A stretch of 64,000 nucleotides of DNA, from the NCBI RefSeq assembly GCF_036588685.1, contig NW_026963313.1, positions 248,001 through 312,000 of the forward strand. Direction: 5' to 3'. The stretch is from Mytilus trossulus. Taxonomy: Eukaryota; Mollusca; Bivalvia; Mytilida; Mytilidae. The position numbers and the translations under genes are program-made. Positions 1 through 10,494 of this stretch are shown one piece after another. The stretch's first letter is position 1, and every line of letters begins with the position of its first letter. The notes beneath the pieces are model-generated. The model ran no database searches. It was not told the origin of the DNA and worked only from the letters and a program-made list of their open reading frames with translations.

Positions 1-27
1 TATTTAAGTTTTATACTTCTTTTTAAG

Positions 28-840
28 ATTGTTTATATGGCGACCTATGGCAAGGATGTATGGAAAACCTTTGTCCATATTATGTTAATCCTCAAGGTTG
101 TTGTCATACATGTAGACAATATATTGCAAATCGTAATGTGACAACAACAACACCAAAAACAACATCGACAATTACAACTCCGACAACAACTTCTACAACT
201 ACAACTCAGAGGACTACAACACCCACAACTACAACTCCGACAATAATTTCTACAACACAGACAACTACAACTCCGACAACAACTTCTACAACTACAACCC
301 AGAGGACTACAACACCCACTACTACAACTCCGACGACAACTTCTACAAAACCGACAACTACAACTCCGACAACAACTTCTACAACTACAACTCAGAGGAC
401 TACAACACACACAACTACAACTCCGACGACAACTTCTACAACACCGACAACTACAACTCCGACAACAACTTCTACAACTACAACTCAGAGGACTACAACA
501 CCGAAAACTACAACAGCTCCGACAACAACACTGGCGACTACAATAACTCAAACAACAACTTCTACTACAACTTTGACTACAAAAAAAACATCGTCAACAA
601 TACCGACAACTACAGCTCCGACAACAACAACACCGACTACAACAACTCAAATAACAACAACTACTACGACAACAACACCATCAACTACAACTCCGACGAC
701 AACAACACCGACAACTACGACTTCTACCTCAGAACCAACTATCAAAAATACAACTTTTTTATCATTTACTGAAGCCACAACGAAATCTGCAACAACTCCA
801 GAAAGTCTTTCGCCTGCTCCCCTAGGATCCGATACTAAAG
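28..840 (+). CDS. Exon: Cys-rich segment and Thr-rich mucin stalk
   Basis: Open from the acceptor at 26-27 (an in-frame TAA lies just before it) to the donor at 841, where the exon ends in phase 1. The first ATG in frame, at 60, is probably internal, because Cys-containing sequence in the same frame continues upstream of it to 30. The exon encodes eight cysteines in about 30 residues, then Thr repeats interrupted by QRTTT. Confidence 0.8.
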
Positions 841-3800
841 GTTAACATATATGATATTTTACCAGTCTTTTTATCATATCTAATAGATATAAAATATTCT
901 GTTAATATCGGATGAATAACCAGTTTTGTATGCGCCTAGATTCTGATTAGCAAACTTTGGAACAGTTGAAATCATCACTTTTCAGAAAAGCATTATTATG
1001 TAATTCATGGAATATAGATAATTTGAGGATATGAAACTAAATTGCTTTTCCCATATTCACTAATGTATTAATAGCACTTCTGAAAACATTCGCACTGTTC
1101 TGTCTTTCAATTGCAATGTGAAGGGTGAATATGTAATTCAAATTATTAATATACCATTGGCTTCAAAATAAAGGCAACAGTAGTATACCGCTGTTCAAAA
1201 CTCATAAATCCATGGACAAAAAACAAAAATGGGGGTAACGAACTAAACCCGAGGGAAACGCATAACGACAAAGCACTGAAATGTAACACATACAGAAACG
1301 GACCAAGCATCAGACAAAATCCCACGAGAATAACAAATATAACATCAAAACCAAATACATGAATTTGAGATAGACAAGTACCGTGACACGTCTTATCGCA
1401 ATGTGAATTTACTCTAAAAAATAAGAGAAAACAAACGAAGCAACGTTAAAATGTAACACACACATAAACGAACATTAATATAACAATGGCCATCTTCCTG
1501 ACTTGGTACAGGGCATTTTAAATGGGGAAAAAATGGTGGGTTGAACCTGGTGGCATGCCAAACCTTGCACTTTAATGGCAATGTTAATATAACATTGAAA
1601 TGACAACATAACATAACAGGACTACAATACAAATAAATAGGAGAACATATTAGACAAAGAAACACATGATTGATAGATAACAAAAAAGCATCCGGTTTAT
1701 AATTCAATACGCCAAAAACGCGCCTCGTCCACACAAAACTGTATTAATTATGAAATATGTGCTCCTCTTTTCCTTCATATTTTTGTTTTCATTTATTCTA
1801 GAAGAGAATATTTCAGTATAAATTATCATGTTATTGATAAACAAACTAGTTGAACGGGCATCTTCTGATATATATTTTGCTCTTACGGTTTAAAAAGATC
1901 AGTTTAAATTAACTACCCGGTTAAAGCAAAATGATATCTACCTTTATCTTTATATTTTATAGACAAATGGATGATACCGGTCATTTCAGTTCTGGGCGGC
2001 ATTTGTCTTTTACTGTGCATCATTGTCCTGATATTATTTCAATATAGACGCAGAAATGGTAGACAAAAGGTAGGAATAATGAATAAAAAAATAAAAATGT
2101 TTTTCATTTTGTCTTCAATTTAAGTGACAAAAGCCAGTTATCTAACACATTGAACGCATATTTGATTATAAATCCTTTTTTGAAATATTGTATATCTATT
2201 TTATAAATATCAGTTGCTAAGGGTCCGATAAAACAAAAGCATACTCGCTGAAGTTTCCTCGTTTAGAAAATAGAGTATAAAGATAGGAAATATAGTGTTG
2301 ATTTATTTGCAAGAATCACAGACAATAGAATATTGGACGACACTGTAATTTTACATGGTACACTATCAAAACTTAAAACAAAATCATTAGGGATGGAATT
2401 TTGGCTTAATGTAGTAATACAAAAATTCAGCTTTCGATTTAAACATCTAAGTCTAAAATAATTTTGTCGTGTGGATTGCAGTATATTAAGCGGACCCTAT
2501 CAGCAATTTTGTTTTATTTTTTCAGTTCTAGATTTTCTGAAAATGAGCACTTTTGTGGTACGCTTACTAAAACAGTTTAGAGGGTCAACTTTTTAATGGT
2601 TTGCCTATGGACCCATAAGAAACAAAATCTCAACTGTTTTTTATGAGAGAAAACGTAAAAAATCATGATTTTCGTCTTTGTTTACATCTTTTCATTGATC
2701 ACCAGCACCCGTCAGGACCGAATCACCAGCACATTAAATGTTAACTGGTGATTCAATATATAAGTATCAGTAATCTGCTATTAATCAATAATCGGCCAAA
2801 TTAAATAATTATTAGAGATTGCATAGGAAAAAACTCACTTCCCAGTTTTAATTTTGTCATGATTTGTTTTTGTCATTTCTGAAGCATAAGTATATTGTGG
2901 TAAGTAAAATCACTAACATCTTCGCTGTCGTTCATATCTTATAATGCATTGTAGTTATTTTACATCTATTTGATTTTCAATTATCGAAATGCGATTATGC
3001 TAAGTGACCAATACACATTTATACATTAACAATGCTCACCTTCATTCGTTACCCAACGTGAAACTCAAAGAATCTCTTTTATGTTGCGTAGATGCACAAC
3101 TGAGTGTAACTGAGTAAAAATATATGTTAGCTATCTATAAAACCAGGTTCAATCAAAAAATTTCTACATAAGAAAATGCTTGTACTAAGTCAGGAATATG
3201 AAATTTGTTATCTATTCGTTTGATGTGTTTGAGATTTTGATTTTGTCATTTGATTAGGGACTTTCCGTTTTGAATTTTCCTCGGAGATCAGCTTTTTTGT
3301 GATTTTAATTTTTACTCTGTTTTGTTCTTTAATGTTTGTTTTTGCTGCATGTAGACAATTAAGTATGCCTATTTTGTTTTTTACACTCATTGCTGAGTCA
3401 TGTAACTTATAATTCAATCTGCTGTTTCGTTTGAATGCACTAACTGAGATTTGTGATATTAATTTTTTTTAAAGATCCATAAACTAAATTGAAATGATCC
3501 TATATCTATATTTCAATCCTGGTATCTACACACCATCAAAACGACGTTTAAATGCAGTTTGTGCGATATGAATGTTCGGAAATAATGTCATTTTAGTGAA
3601 TATAATTGATCTAAGGGGGACGAATATGTTTATATGGCAATTTTTTTATAAATCTATAAATAGTGCTTTCCAATGTTTTCCTTTCTTGGTTGACTAAGCC
3701 AAGCAAAGCAAGTAGACGTGATATCAATAACAATAATTCGATGAATAACCCACGTTTGTATGATTTTTGTAGAAGCAACCAGAAAGACAAGCTATTCTTC

Positions 3801-6800
3801 GAGAGAGTCCCGTTTGGCAAACTATTGAACCCGATAAACAGATATTTGATAACAAAGGGTTTCAACCAGAGGACAATCACAAGTATGAATCAAAACGATA
3901 TGTCATGCATTGTATTTCTTATGTTCTTCCACTTCCTTTGATAAACTTTTTTATGCCTCACCTACGATAGTAGAGGGGCATTATGTTTTCTGGTATGTGG
4001 CTCCGTTCGTTCGTCCGTCTGTGCGTCCGTCCGTCCGTTCAGGTTAAAGTTTTTGGTCAAGGTAGTTTTTGATGAAGCTGAAGTCCAATCAACTTGAAAC
4101 TTAGTACACTTGTTGCTTATGATATGATCTTTCTAATTTTAAAGCCAAATTAGACTTTTGACTCCAGTTTCATGGTCCACTGAACATAGAAAATAAAAGT
4201 GGGAGTTTTGGTCAAGGTAGTTTTTGCTGAAGCTGATGTCCAATCAACTTAAAACTTAGTACATATGTTCCCTATAGTATGATCTTTCTAATTTAAATGC
4301 CAAATTAGATAATTACCCAATTTCATTGTCCATGGAACATGGAAAAGGATAGTGCAAGTTGGGCATCCGTGTACTTTTGACACGTTCTTGTTTATCAAAC
4401 AAATGTTTGTGGAAAACAATAACTAAATTAAAGCTAGTGATTGTTTTGGGATCGTTTGCAATCTATTTTTTCAAATTAATTTTACTATTTGTCATTTTAA
4501 TAATTTTGGGAAAATGCATACAAATAGGAATAGTCTCTCAATTAAGAATTGAATGCTCCTTTTTGTAAATTTAGTGGGTGGTAAAAGCGTTGACCGAAGT
4601 ACATTTTGTATGAAGCGCGGAAGCGCTTCATTCTAAAAATGTACGCACGGTCAACGCTTTTACAACCCTATAAAGTTTCAAAAAGAAGTATTCAATACTT
4701 ATAATTACATTTTCTTAGCTAAAATCATGAAAGCACGATTTTTATCCAGTTTTATTTAGTTCACCTGTGCACTTTTTTGTGGGACCTCGTGTCATCATGC
4801 ATGATAAATGTTATTGTCTGATGCAATTGTTTACGGAATAACATGTTAGCCAATCAGAATAACGTATTATAATGAAACTAACATCTAATGTAATTATTGA
4901 ATAATAAACCAAAAAAAATATATTTCACATAACACTTCAAACTTCAAAGAAATGCAATGGCCACCAAAGTTTGAAGTGAAATGTTTCAAAAGGTCAGATT
5001 TTCCGGATCCAGTAGTTAATGTTTCATATATAATATGTTGGCGAGTAATAAAAGAGTGTATAAATATCCAACAGCATGTGATCAAGTGATTATTTATGGT
5101 CCTGAAGTGTTCATCATGGCATTTTTCAAACTAATTATATTTTAGCACATTAATAAAAATATGTTATGCGTTTGATTTTTTAAATAAAGGTTCTTTCAGC
5201 ATATGTTTCGTCATCAATCATAGAATTTCATGCGACCGTCATACAAGTGACAGGTGGTTAAAATAGCTATGAAACCAGGCTTTATCTACATTTTCTACAT
5301 GAGAAAATTTTGGACAAGTCAGGATTATGACAATTGTTAACCATTCGTTTGATGTGTATGAGTTTTTGATGATTTTGCCATTTGATTAGAGACTTTCCGT
5401 TTTTTTTTAATTTATCTCGGAGTTCAGTACTTTAGGGATTTAATTTATTGCTAATAACAATGCAATTAAACCTTATATTGATTTTGTATTGAATTCATCA
5501 ATTCTATCTGCAGTGTTGTACAGAAAGGGACATTTATATCATACAATGTGAGTCGACCTGGGTATCCAGATTACAATCGACCAGTGTCTGCTGCTGATGT
5601 GACCCTTACTGAAACCATTATAGACAAACAAGTCAATCAGATCGGTAAGACGTATGGATTGTCAACAGAAAATGAAAATAGGTTGAGTAGCATTATTGAG
5701 GACCGACAAATGCAGAGGAATGGTGCATTGATCAGCGAAACAAAAACATCAGTACCAAGACGTTCGGAGTCGGATAGGACCGTACGAATTCAGACTTCGA
5801 CACCTCGATATGAAAAGAAAGACAGTCCCCGAAAAATTATCGAAAAAGCTAGGGAGACTAGCTTGAGAAGGCATGCAAGTGATAGTATTATAGAAGGTTC
5901 GATGCTCGATCGGAGACTGCATTTAAGAGACAGATGGTTACGAGAACAGCAAATGAGGAACTTAAAACAGCAACAATACATCCGGGGCACTGACGTTTCT
6001 CCACGACATAGGCAACAAAATATACAACCTTTAAGAGGTCATGCATTTCAAGCTGTGAACAAGAGTGAAAGTCCTCGTGCGTATTATACGACAGGAGAAG
6101 AATATTTACTTGTCACACCGAGACAGCAAGCACATAGATCTCCTCGGTTACAAAGTACTCCAAGGTCACCGCGTCATAATAAACCAATGACGTCTGATGC
6201 TCATGGCACAGTTTCTGGGAAACCAGTTGTTGTTTACACTGAAGGTGGGGAACCAGTAATGCTTTATCCAAATCAACACTCTCTCAATAGAAAACGGAAG
6301 AAAGGTTTGTATAATGCTTAACCATATCTCATAACTGATTTGATTAAAGCCAGTAAGTTTCAATTGCATATACATTTCTGATAAGAGTATAACCCGCAAG
6401 GTTCATTAAACCTTGATGGTGAACTTGAAATGGCAATTGTCATCTGCTGAATTGTAAGATAAACTCAACAAACATACCAATCTCGCAGGTTAAATTTAAT
6501 GGGGAAGTTCATAAGGACTGACAAATTATACGTTAACAACCAACCGAACGAGTTTTTTTGAAAGTTGTCTAATTTGGCAATCATATCACATCTCATTTAA
6601 TTTATTTTATTGGATGATTACGGAATCAGGTATTTCCCATAAACAAAAAGTAAAATTGGCTTCATGTATATACAAAATTCAAAGAATAAACAATTAAAAA
6701 GAAGTTTTAACAGGCTACTATTTAACCGAAAATACACAGGAACGGTAGCCGCTGTTGCCATTTTATTCCCATACATTAAATGGTACACGTGTAACTCAAC

Positions 6801-7127
6801 TTGTTCAAAAGGCATGTATGTCATAAGAATTTATAAACTATCAATGTCAATGTTGAGCGTGCATGAAAATGATTCATCTTCAAACTTTTTCATGAAAACA
6901 CACTGATGCCTGAATGAAAACAATATAAAAGTGTCTTGAATACGTAAAGTTTGCGTCTATATTATGTACTAACACGGAATGTGAGTATATTATTTTCATT
7001 GTTTTGCTATATATATTTATATTGTTGTACAAAAATAATTTGCTCTTTGTTCCTGCTTAGTATGTATTCTTTCATTTTTTCAGATCGGGTTCGCATCAAC
7101 CGTGCTGGATATTTTACAGACTTGTGA
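28..7127 (+). CDS. Mucin-like single-pass membrane protein, 5' truncated by the window edge
   Basis: Four exons join in phase: 28-840, 1963-2069, 5524-6304 and 7084-7127, giving 580 codons and a TGA stop. In order the protein has a Cys-rich stretch (about residues 1-30, with a GCCHTC motif), a long Thr/Pro/Ser stalk of mucin type (about 38-245), a hydrophobic helix followed by basic QYRRRNGRQK (single-pass membrane anchor), and a basic cytoplasmic tail of about 275 residues rich in SPR and TPR motifs that could be proline-directed phosphorylation sites. The stalk should be heavily O-glycosylated outside the cell; this is inferred from composition. The acceptor at 26-27 suggests earlier exons lie upstream, so the true N-terminus and any signal peptide are missing. 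No named family is recognised and no function beyond a cell-surface mucin-like receptor or adhesion role is claimed. The exon joins are read from GT/AG sites and phase, not from transcripts. Confidence 0.75.
190..505 (+). repeat. 93-bp coding tandem repeat in the mucin stalk
   Basis: The sequence CAGAGG recurs at 207, 300, 393 and 486, exactly 93 bp apart, so a 31-residue Thr-rich unit with one QRTTT is repeated four times in frame. The rest of the exon has looser ACA/ACT/ACG Thr-codon repetition. Such repeats commonly vary in copy number. Confidence 0.85.
841..1962 (+). other. Intron of the mucin-like gene
   Basis: It joins a phase 1 donor (AAAG, then GTTAAC) to the acceptor TTTTATAG. It contains a dispersed repeat at about 1190-1740 and no further coding signal. 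Confidence 0.7.
1190..1740. repeat. Dispersed mussel-type repeat in intron
   Basis: It contains the phrases CTGACTTGGTACAGG and TGGTGGGTTGAACCTGG, which recur near 37205-37265 and, in part, in other copies in this window. It has no reading frame of note. The boundaries are by eye. Confidence 0.55.
1963..2069 (+). CDS. Exon: transmembrane helix of the mucin-like protein
   Basis: This 107-nt exon lies between acceptor TTTTATAG and donor AAGGTAGG. It encodes DKWMIP, then a hydrophobic run (VISVLGGICLLLCIIVLILF), then the stop-transfer sequence QYRRRNGRQK. It receives phase 1 from the stalk exon and leaves in phase 0. Confidence 0.85.
2455..2750 (+). mobile_element. Fragment of the 48.8-kb TIR element family
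   Basis: This stretch is the inverse complement of about 48790-49115. It shares the ACCAGCACCCGTCAGGACC motif near 2701 and the segments around TCGTGTGGATTGC and AACTGTTTTTTATG. The terminal inverted repeat is cut off after the second CCAGCACA, so this is a truncated relic. Confidence 0.7.
3180..3420. repeat. Dispersed repeat (family also at 5270 and 37090)
   Basis: It shares the words CGTTTGATGTGTTTGAG and GGGACTTTCCGTTTTGAA with 5330-5410, and their complement with 37120-37200. It is an intronic relic and the boundaries are approximate. Confidence 0.6.
3952..4395 (+). repeat. Dispersed repeat with CCTACGATAGTAGAGG end
   Basis: It begins CCTCACCTACGATAGTAGAG and runs through GTCCGTCCGTCCG and two related blocks containing GGTCAAGGTAGTTTTTG, ending near CCGTGTACTTTTGACACG. 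Inverted copies lie at 27665-28123 and 28240-28562. Confidence 0.75.
4560..4870. repeat. Dispersed repeat with a diverged copy at 30940-31240
   Basis: Both copies contain a GAATGCT-TTTTTGT start, an AAGC-CACTTCATTCTAAA block and a CACCTGTGC-CTTTTTT block. Within this copy, AGCGTTGACC and GGTCAACGCT form an inverted pair. Confidence 0.5.
5270..5440. repeat. Dispersed repeat (same family as 3180-3420)
   Basis: It shares TTCGTTTGATGTGT and GAGACTTTCCGTTTTT with 3218-3275. It lies just upstream of the acceptor of the cytoplasmic-tail exon. Confidence 0.55.
5524..6304 (+). CDS. Exon: cytoplasmic tail of the mucin-like protein
   Basis: The acceptor TTGTACAG at 5523 gives phase 0, matching the membrane exon. 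A nearby AG at 5513 would not keep the frame. The exon encodes a soluble, basic, Ser/Pro/Arg-rich sequence with repeated SPR/TPR motifs (STPRYEKK, KDSPRK, DVSPRH, ESPRAY, TPRSPRH). It ends in phase 1 at AAAG before GTTTGT; reading through that donor would stop at 6321. Confidence 0.8.
7084..7127 (+). CDS. Terminal exon of the mucin-like protein
   Basis: After a pyrimidine-rich tract and TTTTTTCAG, 44 nt encode DRVRINRAGYFTDL and a TGA stop, in phase with the donor at 6305. The alternative is that the donor at 6305 is not used and the protein ends GLYNA at 6321. Confidence 0.65.
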
Positions 7128-7239
7128 TTCGTATATTATATAACCTATTTATCTACTATATAGTGTGGTAGTATTATGAACAACCACTTTTTATATAAAC
7201 TTATTGTGATGTTCACCAAAATACCATAAGCTTTTCTTG

Positions 7240-7245
7240 AATAAA
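7240..7245 (+). terminator. Polyadenylation signal of the mucin-like gene
   Basis: AATAAA lies 113 nt after the stop at 7127, with a second overlapping AATAAAG about 11 nt further on. Confidence 0.6.
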
Positions 7246-7419
7246 TATAATAAAGAGTATATTTGTTTTTACACAATGGTTTTATGTTCGAACATGATAA
7301 TACAAAAAAGTTGATAAAAAATTAATGCACAAAGAGCATCTTTTCACGCTAGAAATATATCAACAGATAAGTACTTGTAACAATCAATATTAACAATGCA
7401 TCATTTCAGTGAACGAGAA

Positions 7420-7560
7420 GCAAAAGATATCAAAAGGGACAGTCAAACTATATGATCAAAAATACACTGACAACGTCATGGCTAACAAAGAAAAATACAA
7501 ATAGACACGCAATAGTACACAAGAAACAATGTTCAAGGAATCAGCGCACAAATCTGTTGA
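7420..7560 (+). repeat. Dispersed repeat, GGGACAGTCAAA family
   Basis: It contains GAAGCAAAAGATATCAAAAG followed by GGGACAGTCAAACT and CACTGACAACGTCATGGCTA. Other copies lie at 9815-9990, 15100-15265 and 58010-58210, with an inverted one at 63335-63490. Confidence 0.7.
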
Positions 7561-9199
7561 CTATTACCATATAACTATAAATGTTAACTCAACTGATTCA
7601 ATTGTGACAATTTTACGGTAATAAATACAGTTCCGTAACTTAACTATTATTTCAAAGGATTTGAAGCTTTTGAGTCGATGCTTCAGTGCGGGTTATGCAT
7701 TATAGTTCATCGGCAAAAATGGCAACGAAAAAGTGATTTTAGCATTTACAAATGCAAAACACAATTGAGTTATTACTGTTTCATAATGAACTATGAAGCC
7801 TGCTTTATAAAGATAAAGGAACATGTCGGTCAGATGTGGAGCACAGTTGGTTCCCATAGAAATGTACACTTTATATATTTTATTCTGATTGATACTATGT
7901 GCTGTGTATTGTATTTTATCTCACTTTATCATACTTGATTGCGTTCCTTTTAAATCAGATGGGTGTGTCTGTTGTCTTACTCGCTAATTGAAGCTACGCC
8001 ATTGGGTTGTGTATCATATTTTTGAATGTTATTTGATCAAACTCAATGCAGCTTCATTGATATGTAGTTTGTGCCATGTGGATGTGATATCAGTTTTAAT
8101 AATGTCAAAATAATTATTGTTATAATGGATAAAAAAAATCCCCCCAAATATCCAAACGGATTTAGATTTACCAGAATTATGAACTGACATGCGTATATGT
8201 AAAGGAAGTGTTCAAACATGATGAGTATTAAAAAGAAGTATATACACAACTACTGTGACCTTTTTGACCAATTTCAATTGTCAGTCAGTCTAAGAATTCC
8301 ATGATTTTATTTGTTGTAATTCATGTTGTGTCAAATCATCCAACGATACTTCCATCAATATCTCTAAAAAAAAATGAAATTATTCAATATTTCAAAACTT
8401 TCACATATCTACAAGAGCGGCTAGATAAATGTAATATACCAACGAAATCAGAGAAGTAGATCTTTAGAACTTTTCATCTTCTGTTTAGTTTTTAGTTTTC
8501 GAAAATTTCAATGGTCAATCCAAATTCATTAGTCTAAGAAAAACATGCAACTCTATAACAAAACGATAACACTGTTCAAAATATTAACAGAATAAAACAC
8601 AAGGCGACTTCGAGTGCTCCTAAGCGATTGACGATTTTTATCGTTAAAAAATGGTTCATTGTTCAAAACAAATACCACTCGTACAGAAACCTGAACGGTC
8701 ATAAGAGTTTCACAGACAATCATCATATTTAAAAAAAAAAGACAGGCAGGGAAAAAAGTTAGCCTTCTTCCATATGACAGGAATTGCAAGGTTTTTCATA
8801 AACTCCGCATAGATCCCAGGATTACGCCAGATTTGCGTTTCGTGTACAAAAGACTTACCAGTTACGCCCGTATTGGGCAAAATAAAGTACAAAGTTGAAG
8901 AGCATAGAGGACCACCAATTTCTTCATATTTAAAATATGGTTTTTTTATTAATTTTCCTTATTGTATATCGAATGCATGGTTCTACCGTCTTATGTATTT
9001 ACTCATATTATAGTTTAACTTGCACCAAAGATCAAAATTTTTACATACAGTATAATAAAGCGGGTTAATTTATAATGTTAATGATTTTCTTATCCCAGAC
9101 ATAGATAACCTTATCCGTATTTGGCACAACCTTTTGGAATTTTGGGTCCTCAATGCTCTGATACAATGTACTTTTTTTGGCTTTAATACTATTTTGATA

Positions 9200-9290
9200 T
9201 GAGAGTCACTAATAAGTCTTGTGTAGACGAAACACGCGTCTGGCGTATTAAATTAGAATCCTGAAACCTTTGATAACTATTCATTGCACG
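9200..9290 (+). repeat. Dispersed repeat, GTAGACGAAACRCGCGTCT family
   Basis: AGTCTTGTGTAGACGAAACA followed by CGCGTCTGGCGTA matches 16010-16075 closely, including the following AATCCTG-RTA-CT segment. Confidence 0.6.
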
Positions 9291-9814
9291 GGTCTTTTGT
9301 AATAACTCACATTATAGTCTAACTCGTGAAATCCATGCATCAAAGATCAAACGTTTTACATAAAATATATTCTTAATCAAGGGGATTAATGTATAATGTT
9401 ATTATAATGAGTGTCTTTATGTATGAAACCTCTCCATGTAGTTTCCATTTCATATTGATACAAAATGACGAATTTTATTTGAAAAAATTACCAATCATTT
9501 TAAGTTTAGACATATTAGAGTTGATCTTTTTCCAACAATTTTCAGAGCTTTTTTTTTTTTTTTTCATATTCAAACCTTTATTCCACAAACTTCTCTATTG
9601 TATCAAACAAAAACAAGTTTCGCACTAAGGAAGGCAAATAATGGACACCTATAGAAAAGTTTGTCATACAGTAATGCAGAATAACAATTTTTGTGTATCT
9701 ATTTTTGTTTTAAATATGTGAGCTTTCATAATAACTGTAGGACTCGTCGCAAGTTTCTAATCTGCAAAAAGTCCAAGTAAGACCAAACTGTTAGAATAAA
9801 ATGCAGCCACAGGT

Positions 9815-9990
9815 TTTACAAATGAGAAGCAAAAGATACCAGAGGGACAGTCAAATTCATTGATTGAAAATAAACTGACAACGAAATGGCTTAAAAATAA
9901 AATGACAACTGACAGACACATAATATCATACTAGACACAACATAGAAAACTTAAGACTAAGCAACACGAACGCAACCGAAAACACGGGTG
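9815..9990 (+). repeat. Dispersed repeat, GGGACAGTCAAA family
   Basis: It has the same order of words as the copies at 7420 and 15100: AAAAGATACCAGAGGGACAG, then AAATAAACTGACAACG-ATGGCT, then GACACAACATAGAAAACT. Confidence 0.75.
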
Positions 9991-10273
9991 ATCTCAGGTG
10001 CTAAATGCATTGATTTAATATTTTTGCACAATCACTCATAAGAACCCATAAGAGCTTTGAATATGACGTGTTGAGTATGTATTGGCACTCAGTATAAATC
10101 GCCTTTTCAGAATCTAAAGGACTATTGTACGTACACCAAAATGAAACTAACGTTACGTCATTGGTTGAATTTGTATTGTTTAGAACGTTTTAAACCAATC
10201 ATAACCTTTTGATGTACGCTTTTGAAAATATTACCCCGAATGCATTAGATTCTGAAACGGCGATTTCAAAAAC

Positions 10274-10494
10274 TCACTCTGTTTGACAAATATAATACTC
10301 CTTCCATTCGCAGTCTCCATCTGCCCATTTGCCTTTATGGGTCCAGTTATTTAGAACACAGTCCTCCCCACTATTGGCATTATTCGGGTCCCCTGGGATC
10401 CAGTTATTATATGATGTAATTCCTGTTTGGCTAGTTGTCCACAGAAAAGTACCCTCTTGTTCCAAATCACTGAGTCCGAGCCAGTATTTTCGTC
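10274..10494 (-). CDS. Exon: C-terminal part of the C-type lectin domain
   Basis: It begins after acceptor CATTGAAG with RKYWLGLSDLEQEG and includes IPGDPNNANSGEDC and GKWADGDCEW, ending ICQTE and TGA. A good donor overlapping the stop (GTGAGT at 10277-10272) leaves open that the protein continues. Confidence 0.85.

Larger units (their letters stand above)
2070..5523 (+). other. Long intron of the mucin-like gene
   Basis: It is filled with repeats: an inverted-copy fragment of the large TIR element (2455-2750), dispersed repeats at 3180-3420, 3952-4395, 4560-4870 and 5270-5440, and a 93-codon open stretch at 3663-3941 that does not splice in phase with the flanking exons. Confidence 0.65.
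7246..10273. other. Intergenic region between convergent genes, repeat-rich
   Basis: No coding region could be supported. It holds copies of the GGGACAGTCAAA dispersed family at 7420-7560 and 9815-9990, and a copy of the GTAGACGAAACACGCGTCT family near 9200-9290. The rest is unrecognised AT-rich sequence. Confidence 0.6.

Noticed and set aside
45-551. Cys/Ser-rich minus-strand frame opposite the mucin stalk
   Set aside because: It is the antisense shadow of Thr codons in the coding repeat, and its composition follows from the repeat alone.
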